Shown piece after piece: positions 40,601 to 53,668 of a stretch of 64,000 bases of DNA; position 1 is the stretch's first letter; every line of letters starts with the position of its first letter. Origin of the DNA: Loxodes magnus. Its lineage: Eukaryota; Ciliophora; Karyorelictea; Loxodida; Loxodidae. The notes under the pieces are model-generated. The model was not told the DNA's origin, ran no database searches, and was given only the letters and a program-made list of their open reading frames with translations. Made by a program: the position numbers and the translations under genes. The DNA is taken from positions 124,001-188,000 of the forward strand of contig CAMPDV010000251.1 of the NCBI GenBank assembly GCA_946699065.1, written 5' to 3'.

Positions 40601-43600
40601 CATTCTATTGCACAAGTACATATCCAATTATCATAATTACAACCTTTAAAATTACAATCAGTATCACATTTTTCATTTAATTTTAAATCTTATGTACAAT
40701 TTTAAGAGCAAGAGCAACTCCAATTATCATAATAACATTATTCAGTATTACATTCTTCTTGACATATTTCATCTTATTATAAATTTAATGAACATTCTCT
40801 AGAGCATAAGCAATCTTAATTATCATAGTTACATCATAAAAAATTGCATTATTAATCACAGTTTTAATCTCCTAATTTTTAAAAATCACAAAATTAAGAG
40901 CATTAACAATTTCCATTATCCCAATTGCACTATTCTCTATTACACACGCTATCACATAATGAATCATATAGAAGGCTGCTTGAGCAACCTTAGGCACATG
41001 TGCAATCTCAGTTGTCATAATCACATCCTTTAAAGTTACATTCTTCATCGCATTTTCCATTCTAATATAACTTTTAAGTACAATTAGATGGACATAAACA
41101 ATCTCAGTTATCATAATTACATTATTCTACATTACACTCAGAATCGCATTAAGCATTTCCTATTTCGAAAGGGTCACATCCTTTAGAGCAAATGCAATCT
41201 AAATAATCATAATTACATTAAGCATAATTACATTATTCATTACATAATCCATTTCCTAGTAAAGAGGAATTGCAAAATTCTGGACAAGAACAATCTCAAT
41301 TATCTCATTCACATTATTCTACATTGCACTCAGAATTGCAATTTTAATCTCCTAAATAATAATCTGGACATCCTAACGCACAAGCACACTTTCAATTATC
41401 AAAGTTACAATCTAAAATATTGCATTCCTTGTCACATTTTATATTTTCTTTTAAATTTTAGTTACATGATTCAGAACATTAACAATCTCCATTATCATAA
41501 TTACATTAATCAATGTTGCATTCAATATTGCATACATTGTTTCCTAATTTTTATTTTAGACAATATCCATAGCATTCGCAATCAAGTCCATCAAAATTGC
41601 ATTGTAAATTGTTACAAACTTCATCACATATATAATTTCCTATTAAAAATGTAATACATGTTTATGTACATAAACAATCAAAATTATCATAATTACATTA
41701 ATCTGAATTGCAAACACTGTCACATATTTCGTTTTCTAAAAAATTATTTTAACAACCTTATGCACATGTGCAATCTCAGTTGTCATAATCACATCCTTTA
41801 AAGTTACATTCTTCATCGCATTTTCCATTCTAATATAACTTTTAAGTACAATTAGATGGACATAAACAATCTCAGTTATCATAATTACATTATTCTACAT
41901 TACACTCAGAATCGCATTAAGCATTTCCTATTTCGAAAGGGTCACATCCTGCCTAACAATTACAGTCAAAGTAATCATAGATACATCCAACATAATTACA
42001 TTCTTCATTACATAATCCATTTCCTAGTAAAGAGGAATTGCAAAATTCTGGACAAGAACAATCTCAATTATCTCATTCACATTCTTCAACTTCACATCCT
42101 CAATCACAGTTTCCATCACCTTTCTAAATATTTGAGCAATACTCTGCACATGTACATTTTCAATTATCATAATTGCAAGGCTTAAAGTTGCACTCTTCAT
42201 CACATTTTTCATTTTCTCTCAAATCTTAAGTACAAGATTATGGACAATTACAATCTCCTTTATCGTAACTACATTATTCTATATTACATGGAGCATCACA
42301 ATATCCATTTCCAAGCCAATCATTATAGCAATCTATCTAGCATTAACAATCGAAGTTATCTCAATTACATTCATTTATGTTGCAGCTTTCATCACACTCT
42401 CCATTTCCTAATAATAATTAATTGCATTATGAAGGGCATTAGCAATCTCAATTATCATAATTGCATTATTCTAAATTACATTCATTTTAACATTTACTAT
42501 CACCTAATCATGCTTTAAGACAATTTTAGGAGCACGTACAATCCCAGTTATCATGATCACAATTTTATAAATCACATTCTTCATCGCATTTTCCATTCTA
42601 TTTCAATTCTTAAGTACAACTTTATCTACACTAACATTTTCAATTGCTAAAATTGCATTATTCTACATCACACTCTTACACGCAAATAGAATTTTTGAAA
42701 GCTAAAGATGTACAAAATTAAGAGCAAAGACAATTTTAATTGTCATAATAACAGACTTCAAAGTTACATTCTTCATCACACTTCTCATTTTCTAGTAAAG
42801 CTTAAGTACAGGATAGTGGGCATTAACAATCATCGTTATCAAAATTACATTATTCAATATTGCACTCTTAGTTACACACTCCGTTACCTATGCTATCTTA
42901 TCAACAATCCATAGAACACATGCAATCGAAATTATCTCAGTTACACTATTATAAATTACATTGCTAGTCACAATTTAAATCACCTAATAATATTTAATTG
43001 CATGTTAATGAACATTAGCAGTCTCAATTATCAAAGTTACATTATTCAATGTTACATTATTAATCACATCTACCATTTTTTGAAAAATATTATAAACATG
43101 AGTAACTGCAAGCTTTTTATTAATCGTCCATTGAAAAGTCTTTTTTCGAAAAACCTAGAGCATAATTATATCAGTAGCATTTATCTTCAAATTCATTAAA
43201 GCAAGTTTAGTATCCCTTAGGAAATATTTCACTATTTCCAAATATAAAAATTCCTACTATTGCATGTGCTATCAAAGCATAAGGTATCAAATTTTGAATA
43301 CTAATGTGTATATTAAATGAATATTTCTATATTTTCTTATAGAAAGTAAGCAATAAATATTTATCTGATAAATATGCAATAATAAGAGTAAAAGTAGATA
43401 TTATTATAATCAAAGGAATACCAGAAGAATAAACTAAGGAAGTAAAAACTATTGCACATATAAATGCACTTTATTATGATAAATCAAATTCTGGGCCTTT
43501 TAATTCATTATTTTAAATCAAATTAATAAGATCTTTAGATTTTCACTTTGCTAATAATAGTTTGAAAGGTTTAAAAATAACTTTAAGCAAATTAGGAATT

Positions 43601-45387
43601 ACTGTAGCCACAATCATAGTTGTAGTTATTCCTTTTCCAACATTGATATACCAATATCTTACAAATATTTCCCTATAAAGTTAATCAATTACCATAATAG
43701 TAAAAGCGTAATTAAAGAACTAGAATATGAATATCCTTTATCATAATATTTTTTAAGATTCAACTTATTCATGTTTCCTTTCTATTTTGTTTAGTTTCTT
43801 TAAACTAAAAATTATAACTCTGTTCCAAAAAATTATAACTAAACCTATTCCTATTTAAATAGCTCAATACTTTAGCAACTCTTCTCTAAAATTGTTACAA
43901 AATTAAGCTTCATCAGATTTACCTTTCAAAATATCATAAACATCTTATTAATAGCATCAGCAATAATATCCTTTAGAAGAAGTATCATATTAATAAGTTT
44001 CTTTAGCATATTCTTTCTATAAGTCTTAAATTTTTATTTTACTATCCTTTAAAATGTTTTTATTTACAGCAATATAGTATTACTTGCATTCAGATTTGGT
44101 TGGAAAATTCTCATTTTCTGCTTAATTAATAGATCAAATTAAAAGTAAGGAAATGCCGATTATAACTCCTGAAATAAGAGATACTAATAATGATTATAAA
44201 TTTTATTTCCAATAAGATATTTCAAAATTTTCCCAAACTATCTAAGAAGGTTCTTATGCTTCTTTTACAATAAGTGGATAATTTTAATTTCATTAAATTT
44301 CTTTAGGTTACATTTATGGAAAATATTAAGTTTCTCTATAGTCGTTTATACACTTTATTTACGATTGAATATGCTCGAAAATAATGAACACTTTAAATAT
44401 TTCTTATTCTTGATCTTATTCTTGCATATAAGTTTTTCTAACTTAATTTAGAATATTCATGAGTTTTTATTCATGTCTTTTATTTTATTTTCCCCTTGAT
44501 TAAAGTTAGTTTTAGATTTCTTATTATATTATTTTTATTTATAATTTCTCAACATCATCATAGCGTTTTTAATAAAAAGATAAGTTTTAATTCTTTCTTC
44601 CTATTACTATTTCGTTAATTTATCCATATTTTTCAAAGAAATCTCTTATTTCATTTTCATTTATTCCTTACTTTGGTAATCCTTTTATTTCAACACTATA
44701 TTTTCCTACTCTATTCTCTTAAAACTTAAATCTGTGTAATCTTTTTTTCGTTTTTAGTCAGTAACAAAATAAGAAAAATAGAAATACTATGCACTAAGCA
44801 AAGTCTAATAATCCTTCTTATAAGTTTCTCAATTTTGTTTAGTTTATAATATCTTACTCATATAACTATTGCTGTTCATCTCTATCTAAAGAATTTTAGA
44901 CATTTTCAATTTCTATTCCTCGTAACTTATATCACTTATAAGTATATTTACTAGTTTCTCCTTTCAAACTTTTTGTTTTAGTGTAATTTTCGTCAAAAAT
45001 CCAAAAGTCTACTATCTTTTTTCCAGTATCAAGATTTCCAAATGTTAGAGATTCTAAAATTCCTGCTTCGTCTTTCTCATAGCCTTTTCCTTTAAAGTTC
45101 AAATAAATTTTTCCTATACTTATGCAACTTAAAATGACAAAAATGAATATTAATCATTTTACTCAATCGAAATAGAGTTCAATTCCTATTCCAAGTTATC
45201 TTACATTTTTAGGAGAAACTTGAAGAATTTGCAGATTCTTTTCTTCTTTTAGATCTTCTGTTTGTTTCACTTCTTTAGTATCTTTATTTTTCTTTTCTTA
45301 CTCCTATTTCAAAAGACTTTCCTTGTTTTCTACCTCTTATGAGTCTTCTTTATGTATGTTTACTAAAGAATTCTCGGGGTAAAACAT
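37655..45387 (-). CDS. Giant OSCA/TMEM63-like membrane protein with LNR repeats, paralogue
   Basis: ATG at 45387, TGA at 37657-37655. Without the 17-nt intron it is 7716 nt (2572 codons), three codons longer than the first copy. Same order: polar N-terminus (MFYPENSLVN), membrane spans, RRM-like domain, CWENF-like site, multi-span core with YSSGIPL, LNR array, last span, acidic tail ending EEQA before TGA. Nearly all indels against copy 1 keep the frame, and the two proteins look about 85-90% identical by eye, whereas the flanking DNA is much more diverged; this indicates purifying selection on both. Internal TGA stands at Trp sites as in copy 1, and the tail after the intron has no internal TGA. 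Function unknown beyond the domain inference given for copy 1. Confidence 0.85.
38077..38093 (-). other. 17-nt spliceosomal intron
   Basis: Reads GTAAGTTTTTAATATAG on the minus strand, differing from the intron of the first gene by one base and in the identical position. It is required to keep the C-terminal tail in frame to the terminal TGA. Confidence 0.85.
38325..43115 (-). repeat. LNR-type cysteine repeat array of second gene
   Basis: Same 96-bp period and consensus as the array of copy 1. Within it 40994-41182 is identical to 41762-41950, and about 41235-41315 to 42003-42083. Both pairs are offset by exactly 768 bp, i.e. eight units, indicating recent internal exchange or conversion. 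Confidence 0.85.
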
Positions 45388-45440
45388 TTTATAATTAAAT
45401 GAGAGTCACTGGTATTTAAATAAGATAATTACGCACATTA
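45388..45440 (-). promoter_or_regulatory. Conserved 5' flank of second LNR gene
   Basis: Nearly identical to 10561-10612 up to about 50 bp from the ATG; beyond that the two copies diverge quickly. Candidate core promoter/5' UTR on conservation alone. Confidence 0.3.
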
Positions 45441-48400
45441 TGATATAATATTAGTTATATATTACATTGTAATTATTTTAAATTTAATTATAAGCTTTTA
45501 ATTATTAATTTAAGCTTCTGCTATGCTAATGTGTGATATTATAGCTTCATAATATAAATAATTAATTTCAATTATTTATATAAGATAAGCATGCTTTATT
45601 TACACTGCTTTTATTAATTTTACATTATCTAAAATTTCATGCTTTACTAGATATTTTACATTTCTATCTAGCTCCTTTCTTAATAACTATAATTAGGATA
45701 ATTTTTATGAAATATTTAGTAAGGGAAAATAACCAAAAATTGAACTTTAAATTTTCTCATTTATTTATTACTAATTTTAAGATTACTTGGTAGAATCTAA
45801 TGATTTCTCTTTTTTTATTTTAAATAAAACTAGCTTATTTTATTTTCTGAGATTAACATTTTAATTTGGAATAAAAAGATATTAAATATTAGTGTTTTTC
45901 TCTAATTTTTAGATAGTAAAGCCTTTTGATAAATATATCTCTATTTATTAATATAAATTAAATATTAAACTAGAGACTTGTAACTTAATAGCTACTTTTA
46001 ATTTATAAATACATGTTTAGTTATGCTTTTTATAATTATTTTACCAAATTTACACCTTTCTTAAATCCTAGACTACTTAATTTTTATTTTGCTTTTAATT
46101 TTTTACTTTAATTTTTTAATTTACTATTTATATTCATGACAAAATAGATTTACTCTTGGAAAGAATATAAAAAATTGATAATATACAAATTCGCTTTTCG
46201 TAAAATATACACTATAAATTTAGCTTAAATATACCTTATATTTAATTCAATTTAGAACTTAGTTAAACAACTTATTATCAATTAAATGCTACAAATCCTT
46301 TCTATTTTGTACTTCTTTGCTGTCTTTTGGAATAACTAAGGAATTTATTTAATTAAATAATTCTGAAGAAAGAAAGAGAGATAAAATGTAAAAAGATATA
46401 GTAAACTAATATAATTTTAGTAGTTTACATCTATTGATATATCGTTTAATAGTAGCCACTTTACTTTAATTATGTAGAATCTAATTTTAGATTTAAAATA
46501 AAGTTAGTAAAATTAAGATTCTACTAATATTAGATTTATTATTCCTTTATACTAAAATAAGATGTTTGCTTATATTAAACTCTTAGAGATAGTTAGATAA
46601 ATCTATTCTATAATTTTATTTCCTTGCAGATGTATAGAAATAATTATACAAGCCAAGTAATTATTTTTATTTAACTCATACTAATAGATAGGTATATCAA
46701 AATTTATAAGTTTTAAATATAATAAATGTTTGGCTTCTTAGTATATTAAATATAATAGACATATATTCTTATTTCAATAAGCATAATTAAAGACTTAAGA
46801 TTTAGTTATTATTAATAAATAAAGCAATGTATATTAATAGATTTAAATTAAATACACTAATTTAGGAACTAACACTGTTATAGTTATAAAGGAAATAAAA
46901 TTAAATATATTTATTATTATTTGTGTGAGTTAGCTATTTAGTAATAAGCCTTAAATTTAAAGGATTTGTAGTTAGAATTAGTATTTATATGCTACTATTA
47001 AGAATTTATAAAATATCTAAATAAAAGTTAAATTTAGTATATAAATCTATAAATTAACAATTATATTTATTATATAGATAAAACTTTAGATGTATGATAT
47101 TTAGAGATAAATTTAGGCTATTATTGTCTTACCACTTTCATTATATTCTAAATTTATTAAAATTATCTATAAACATTAGAGAAGAAATATTTATAACTAT
47201 ATAGATAAAATTAATTAGAATATATTCTAAAATAAAAAGTATTAATATTAGTTATTAATCTTCATACCTCTATGTATAGGCTTAAATAGCTAAAAGCTTA
47301 AATATGAAATAAACTTACTAGTATATAAATTTTATCTAAATTAAATCTAAGAAAGAACTTTATTTCACAAATATAAAAATAAGCATCATATATATATTCT
47401 ACTTAGCTTCTATATTAAATAATTAAAATAAAGTTTATAATTGTCTAAAATAGTAGATTTCAATCAAATAAGCATGTTCTATTTAGTTTTATAGAAATAA
47501 GTTTGAACTTCTTAACAATAGTCTATGATTTTGATATATTTTGAAGAAAGAACGTAATTAATAATTGAAAATAATTAATTTATCACTCAGATATTATAAT
47601 TCGAATTATCCTGAAGTAAAATAATTTAGATATAAGTTGCCTCTATTACATCAATTAAATTATTTATAGGTATAAAAATCAGATTTATTACTTTGATTTG
47701 ATATACTTTGATTTATATATTTTAAATCTGGTATATTATATTCAATAAGCTATTAAAACATTTATTTTATATCTATTTCATCAATTTCCCTCAATTCTTC
47801 ATAATTTTAAATTGATTTATCTAATTAGAAAAATTAATAATTTTAGATTCTAAGTTAGTAGCTCTGTCTTTAACTAACAAAGCAATTTAAGATTAAACTA
47901 GAAAAGTTCACAGCCTTAATAAATATAAAAGGTAAATTGAATGAAAACTAAATAAAATGGTTATATCACCTTAATCCTTAAATATATTCCTTTCATAGTT
48001 TATTCTTAAACTAATATAACTTTATTAATAAAATATTACCATAAAATAATCTTAAAGAAACTAGGATTTTAACTATTCTTTATTTATTAAACTAAATTCT
48101 AGAAATATATAGCTTTATATGTTTATTTATAAGCTTAATAAATTGTTTACTATTAACAAATAAATTTAATATAGTTGTATAAACTTTCTGAAATATAATA
48201 ATTTTAGCTTTACTAATTAAGTTAGTCTTTAATTGAAAAATCAAGAGATTGAGAGAGTTAGAAACATATAATTTCAAAATAATTTAATATTCCATGAAAC
48301 TTATTTAAAATTATAAAAATTGCATTAAATCATGTAAATCACTTAAATTCCTACTAATTTTTCTTAGGTGCTATATTTAAACAAAAAGGTATAGTTATTT

Positions 48401-49073
48401 AAGAAATTGGATATACTAAAATGATTCTTAATTTAAATAATAAGCAATACAACAATTTATTATACTATCTCAAATCTTCTAAAATACCTTTTCTCCTTTC
48501 CTTTCTACTGATTCATTAAATAATTCTTTTATCAAATTCCCTTATTTAGTTAATTTATTTATATTAAAGAAAATTAAAGGCTTAATAAAGTAGAAAATAA
48601 TAGTAAGCTAATACATAAAGAAAGATATATAGAAAAAATTATTAAAAGAAGCAATATTTTTTATGAATAAAGCATTCTTTTAGCTTTTGATTATAGAAAA
48701 GACAAATTTTTATGAGTTTTTAATATATTCAAATTAAAAAAATGGAATTAATTAAAAAATCTTTGAAGTTCTTAGCAATAAATTTTCATCAATATATAAT
48801 TTTTTTCTTTTTCTATTTGGTAGAAAAAAGTTTAATCCAATTTTAGCTTCTAAAAAATACTTTAGGTATTTTAAGAGACTTTTATTACTAATATTATAAT
48901 AAATTTCTCAATATTAATACAATTTTGCTCCTTCAAAAATATTAGAGCCAGATATAATTAAAGCTAAGGTTATTAAAGCTATTTATTTAACTTTAAATTA
49001 TATAAACTTAAGTTTATTTATTATGCTTATCCAAGATAAATCCTTAGTTTTATATGTATTATTTCAAAAATAA
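45441..49073. other. Non-coding upstream region of second copy
   Basis: Alignable to 10613-13780 until about 48355, then unique AT-rich sequence until the retroelement at 49088. Indels between copies are not multiples of three. No gene recognised. Confidence 0.45.
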
Positions 49074-49086
49074 ATTTAAATCCTTT

Positions 49087-49670
49087 ATGATGGAAAAACT
49101 AAACTTAGCGGAAGGAATAGAATCCAGACTTATGTCCTAAGAAAGAGAACTAAGCGCTTTCTGAAACATATCTTAAGACCAGAGTAGCTAATCCTAAAAT
49201 TAGCTTCAGAAACAATCTGATATGAGTATTAGACTGGAAATACTAGAAAATAAATTAGATGAACAAAGGGGAGATCCAATGATGATTGAAGAGACCAATA
49301 GGAAGACTAAGGTTAAACTCCAAAAAGTAGTGAAGAAATGTTACTACTGCAATTCGACAGAACACTTATGAAGACGCTGCAAGGAATTCCAAAATTTCAA
49401 GACGTAGTACTGGAATAAATAAAGAACCATACAAGCACAGTAGAGGAAGAAAAAACAAATATAGTAGAGACAAATAAGAGAAAGATTATACTTAAATGAA
49501 TAAGGATACATTTACAAGAGAAAATTTAATTAGAAATAAGGCTAGATCCGGAAATGACAAGATTAATGGGAGGAGAGAGGAGTAGAGACTTCTAAAACTT
49601 TATTTTTAACACTGGAGCAATCTGGTGTCCAGCATGAAGAGGTGAAAATCCTCGAAAATTGCTAAACTTA
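49087..49670 (+). pseudogene. Gag-like ORF1 with CCHC zinc knuckle
   Basis: Starts MMEKLNLAEGIESRLMSQER, the first ATG overlapping the target site. It continues through a coiled-coil-like stretch and DPMMIEE to the knuckle at 49339-49380: CYYCNSTEHLWRRC, CX2CX4HX4C with Trp encoded by TGA. A frameshift near 49430 precedes the C-terminal block SRDFQNFIFNTGAIWCPAWR, which corresponds to the FIFN...W block of the 26.7-kb copy. Confidence 0.65.
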
Positions 49671-49685
49671 ATTTATCCTATTATT
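49088..49685 (+). mobile_element. Gag-only retroelement with perfect 14-bp TSD
   Basis: Flanked by ATTTAAATCCTTTA at 49074-49087 and 49686-49699. It is only 598 bp long, with an ORF1 fragment, a terminal hairpin (GAGG-tgaaaat-CCTC, about 49642-49656) and a short TTA-rich tail. Either 5'-truncated or a compact non-autonomous element; enzymes for movement must come from elsewhere. Confidence 0.8.
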
Positions 49686-49699
49686 ATTTAAATCCTTTA

Positions 49700-51480
49700 C
49701 ACAAAAGCTCAGTAAAATAATAGATGATATAAATAATTTTAAATAAAAATCAATTAATTCTTAAAATTTATTATTTCTTAAATTATTTAAGCAATATTCA
49801 ATCCAATAAACAGAAGCTTTGAATTTTACAAATTATAAATTTCGTGGGAATCCTTACATTTATAGACAAAAATTTCAGAATAATAAATTAAAAAATTGAA
49901 TATATCCGCTTGTAATTTAATTCAAATTTAAAATAAATAGAATAAATAAGTAAAAGAAAATACTTATTTTTATGATTTAAAACCTGCTTAAAAAGAATAA
50001 ACAAATCTAAATAAATAATTATAATTTAAATTACTCTAAAATTTATTTGAACTATTAAAATGAAAAGCTTTCAGTAAGATATTTATTTATTATCAATCTA
50101 ATTTTTCTCTATATTAGCTTACTTCTTATCTTGGATAATCTAGCAATTTCTTAAAATTATTTTAGAATGATCTAGAAAGTATTAGTTTGATAATATCCTT
50201 TATCATAACAATTGACTAATTAGCTTAATTTGTTATGCTTTATATTATTCTATTATTTTTATTTAAGAATTATATTTTTATAGCTGCGATATATAAGCAA
50301 CTCCTGAATTATAATTATCTTTTATTAGCATTTTTGTGTATTCTTAAGTTAAATCTATTTCTTAATATTTGCTTTATTCATATATACTCTTAGATCACTT
50401 TATAATTAATTTTTTATATAGATTTTATCTTAAGAGCATGTAATCTAAAATTAAAAGCTTTTAATTAATTTTAAATTTTAATTTACAGTGTCTCTAATAA
50501 AAAATATTAATATTTTCTAGAAACAGTATATAAACTACATAAACTCTAATTATATCTAACTATAAAAGCATTCAAACAAATATATATATAATTTTTCTTA
50601 TATTGTTTACTATAATTTTTAATTATTATTAAGCATAAATAAATGATTCTACATTTATTGCTAACTATTTTTAATTATATTCTAGTATTCCTTTAATTTT
50701 AATAGATCAAAGTAATATTTTTAATTTTAAAATAAAGTTACTCTTGAATTTTAACTAAATCTGAAATATTTATTCTTTATAAAACTTAGAAATACTTTAA
50801 GATCAATAAAGATAAAATTTAAATTCAAATCAAAGAGAATAATTTCTCTAATTAATTTTTACAGTTATAAGATTATTTAAAAAGACTCTAACTTACTCAT
50901 AAACAATCTTTAGCATTAATCTTTTATCTTTATCTTTAGGTAACTTGCAATTAAATAAAAAAAACCAAATATTTAATCTTAGTTATTGCTGGTTGCTTTA
51001 AAACAAAATTAAATTTATTTATTTCCCAAAATTTAAATAATTTTAAAATAGAGATTTAGATAAATTAAAACTTAGAATTTTCTAATATTTTATATTGTCA
51101 ATTTACTTTTTAGATTCATAAATATCTCTATAAAGCCAATTTATAAAACTTTAATTTATGTTTTTTGCTTACTTAGTTAGTATGAAATTTCCACTTTTTT
51201 CTTGTATTATTTTCACTTATTCTAAACACATAATCTACTAGTTCTCAAATTTTATAAATTATTTACTAGAATTTTTATTAATCTATATAATATTTCTTAG
51301 TATTAATACTCCTAAATTAAAAAAAACGAAACTTAAAGAATTACTAGTTTAGTAAGTAGCAGTGAAAAAATAAAAAGTTTAAATTTTTATGTTAGATATT
51401 TTAAATTTATAAGTATTGAGAAAGAAATAAAAATTATAATCGATTAATTAATTAATTAAATTAGCGTGGTACTATCATTG
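49700..51480. other. AT-rich stretch without recognisable content
   Basis: GC about 15%. No domain, RNA or tandem array. It lies inside the 7-kb block present in copy 2 but not at the matching place (about 13800-14290) of copy 1. Confidence 0.4.
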
Positions 51481-51506
51481 TTTGGTTCACCAAGAAAAAA
51501 AAAATA

Positions 51507-52322
51507 CTAAATTAAATGTTTATGGTTTTGAGGAATCTCAACCTCATTTCCACTACCAACCAGCGATCGCTCCTGGAGGCTTAAAATAAAAATTCGGGTC
51601 ACCCAGTTTTTTCTGAGTTCCGGAACTCGATTGGAAAATTCTCTTTCTATGAATTCTTCCGTCCATCGTCACATAAATTATTGTTAATTCTCTTCATACT
51701 TCTTCGCTATTTCTCTTCATCTGTTTCTTGTATATCTTGCATCTCTTGTAATTGTGGAATAAAGCACAGGTAACATCTCTTGAGAATCCTTCTAATATTA
51801 GTTGTTTCTATTTGCCTATCGTCTTCTACTTCCATTTTTATTTCTTAGATTAAAGGTTCTATTCTTTTTTTGTCCAAGTTGTTTTACTTAGATTTCTTCT
51901 TTGACTAATCTTTCTTCAGTATTTTAACTTTTTTCTAATAATTTTTTATTTTTTTACCTTAATATTTTGACTTCTTCTTACAGAATTCGAACAGATTCAA
52001 AAGAGTTTCAATTAGTATTTATTATTTATTTTTCTGTTTTTATATAGTTTTTGCATTATCGGATTTCATATAGTTACTAGGTCTTGGTTTAGGAAGAAAG
52101 TCAATATTTATTATTCTTTTTGTTCTTTTTCTGATATTTAAGTTCTTATTTTATTTAAGATTGTCTTTAATTTTCTACTGTTGGAGGTTATTAAGATTAA
52201 GAAAATTATTATTTTAGTAAATAAGACGTGATGGATGAAGAATTATAAGTCTCTGGCTTTTGCTCCTTTATCTATGGAGTCTGTAAAAACCCTTCTTAAG
52301 ACCTTCTACCCTTTTTTATATG
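51507..52322 (-). mobile_element. Gag-only retroelement, left arm of inverted repeat
   Basis: Minus-strand copy of the same element as 54665-55501, about 98% identical by eye (for example one substitution in GAATTCTTCC/TGTCCATCG). Its 5' end (52322) and 3' end (51507) fall at the same points as in the other copy. Imperfect flanks ACCAAGAAAAAAA (from about 51489) and ACCACGAAAAAATA (from about 52324) may be the target-site duplication. Content: the C-terminal half of ORF1, with KLGDPNFYF and Trp-rich GWQWKWGW. Confidence 0.65.
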
Positions 52323-52329
52323 ACCACGA

Positions 52330-53515
52330 AAAAATATAGAAGCCAAATTTAATTATTAATAATAGGCTAGAAATGTTTCTAGCTTCATCTGGTCTCTTTG
52401 TTTATTTTCTTCTTCTCTCCATTTTTATAATCAAAATTGTCTGCCTTCACTCTTTAAATTCTTGCAATTCTTCCAAAGGCTGGAGTTAGAGAACATTCCA
52501 CTATTTGTGTCAAATGAATCAATTAGATTAAATTCTTCTAAATAATAGTTATTTGTATTTCAGTCATGTCTTTGTTGTTTTCTAAATTCCTGATCAGAAT
52601 AGCGACATGCAAAATCAGGAAAAATCTGAGATCTGGATTTCAATTCCATTTAGTCGATCTCTTGTATCGATAGAGAGAACCCTCAAACAAGTAAGACTTA
52701 TCACTCAATGGGTCCATCCTTACTTGTTCGTGGTGGCATCTATTGCAAGAGTACTTGCAATGCAGTTATGACTGAACCGAATTACCTAGAATCCATTTTA
52801 AAAATGAATATATATACAATACATAATCTTGCTAATTCTCTTCATGTTTTTAATTCTTATTGTCACTAAATTTTTTTAAACTACAGCATTATTTGAGTTA
52901 GTGTTTTGTCGATTTACAACAGTAACAATTTTTTACCTGCTTATATGGTTTTCGCTTTTTTTATTTAAATTTTGGTAATTTTTCAATTCTCTTTGTTATT
53001 TCAGTACTTTAAACTTCTATGCTTTCTTTTTCTGATACTAAAGCTATATAATTCTAAGATTCATTAATTATCATAGATATATCCTAAATTAAGTTATCTA
53101 CGATTATATATGCAGCTGCTCTTCTGCTACCACTTTATTTTTTAATTTATTGCTTTCTCTAATAAGAATTTTTTAATATAGGACTTCGATTCTTAGATTC
53201 TTATCATATATTCTCTTATTCACCTAAAGATTGAAGATTATCTAATCCTACTAGTTTAAAGTTTATTTCATTTTTTTTAATTATTCCCTTGTGACTTTAC
53301 TTTTAATTTCTTTTAACGAAGTACTTTTGAAGGCCCTTTTAATTTTTTGCCTTAAAACGAAGAAGAAGGTTTAGGTAACTTTTGATTTTTTTCTTCTTCT
53401 CTTTGAACCATTTTTCTATCCTTTCTTAATTAGTTTATGATGTTTAATTGCTTTCTAATTTTCACCAATTCCATTTTTTTTCTAATATATTAGTATTATA
53501 TTAATAGAAATTTTA
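52330..53515 (-). mobile_element. Gag-only retroelement with knuckle and LINE-like C-terminus
   Basis: Minus-strand frame starting MELVKIRKQLNIINQ (about 53480), coiled coil, then the knuckle at 52886-52927: CYCCKSTKHQLKQC (CX2CX4HX4C). Further down a frame ends QRDQMKLETFLAYYQQ (about 52345-52395). The LINE polyprotein has nearly the same string, QRDQMKLEQFLAYYQ, close to its own C-terminus (about 36935-36975). So this element joins a Gag head to the tail of the LINE without endonuclease or reverse transcriptase. Several frameshifts; boundaries approximate. Confidence 0.6.
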
Positions 53516-53668
53516 TAATGATAGTTATTAAATTTATAAGGGATTTAATACCATAGCATTATGAGTATATCAAAATTTATTATTAGCAGCTGTATAACTT
53601 TTGCTTAACTCGAACTTTATCAATCAATAAAAAAGAATGTTATTAACAGAATAGAGCAATACTCTTTA

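Noticed and set aside
48092-48277. 61-residue minus ORF, and 75-residue minus ORF at 60654-60881
   Set aside because: Low-complexity I/L/N/F/K translations of AT-rich DNA. The first has no frame-conserved counterpart in the aligned region near 13530.
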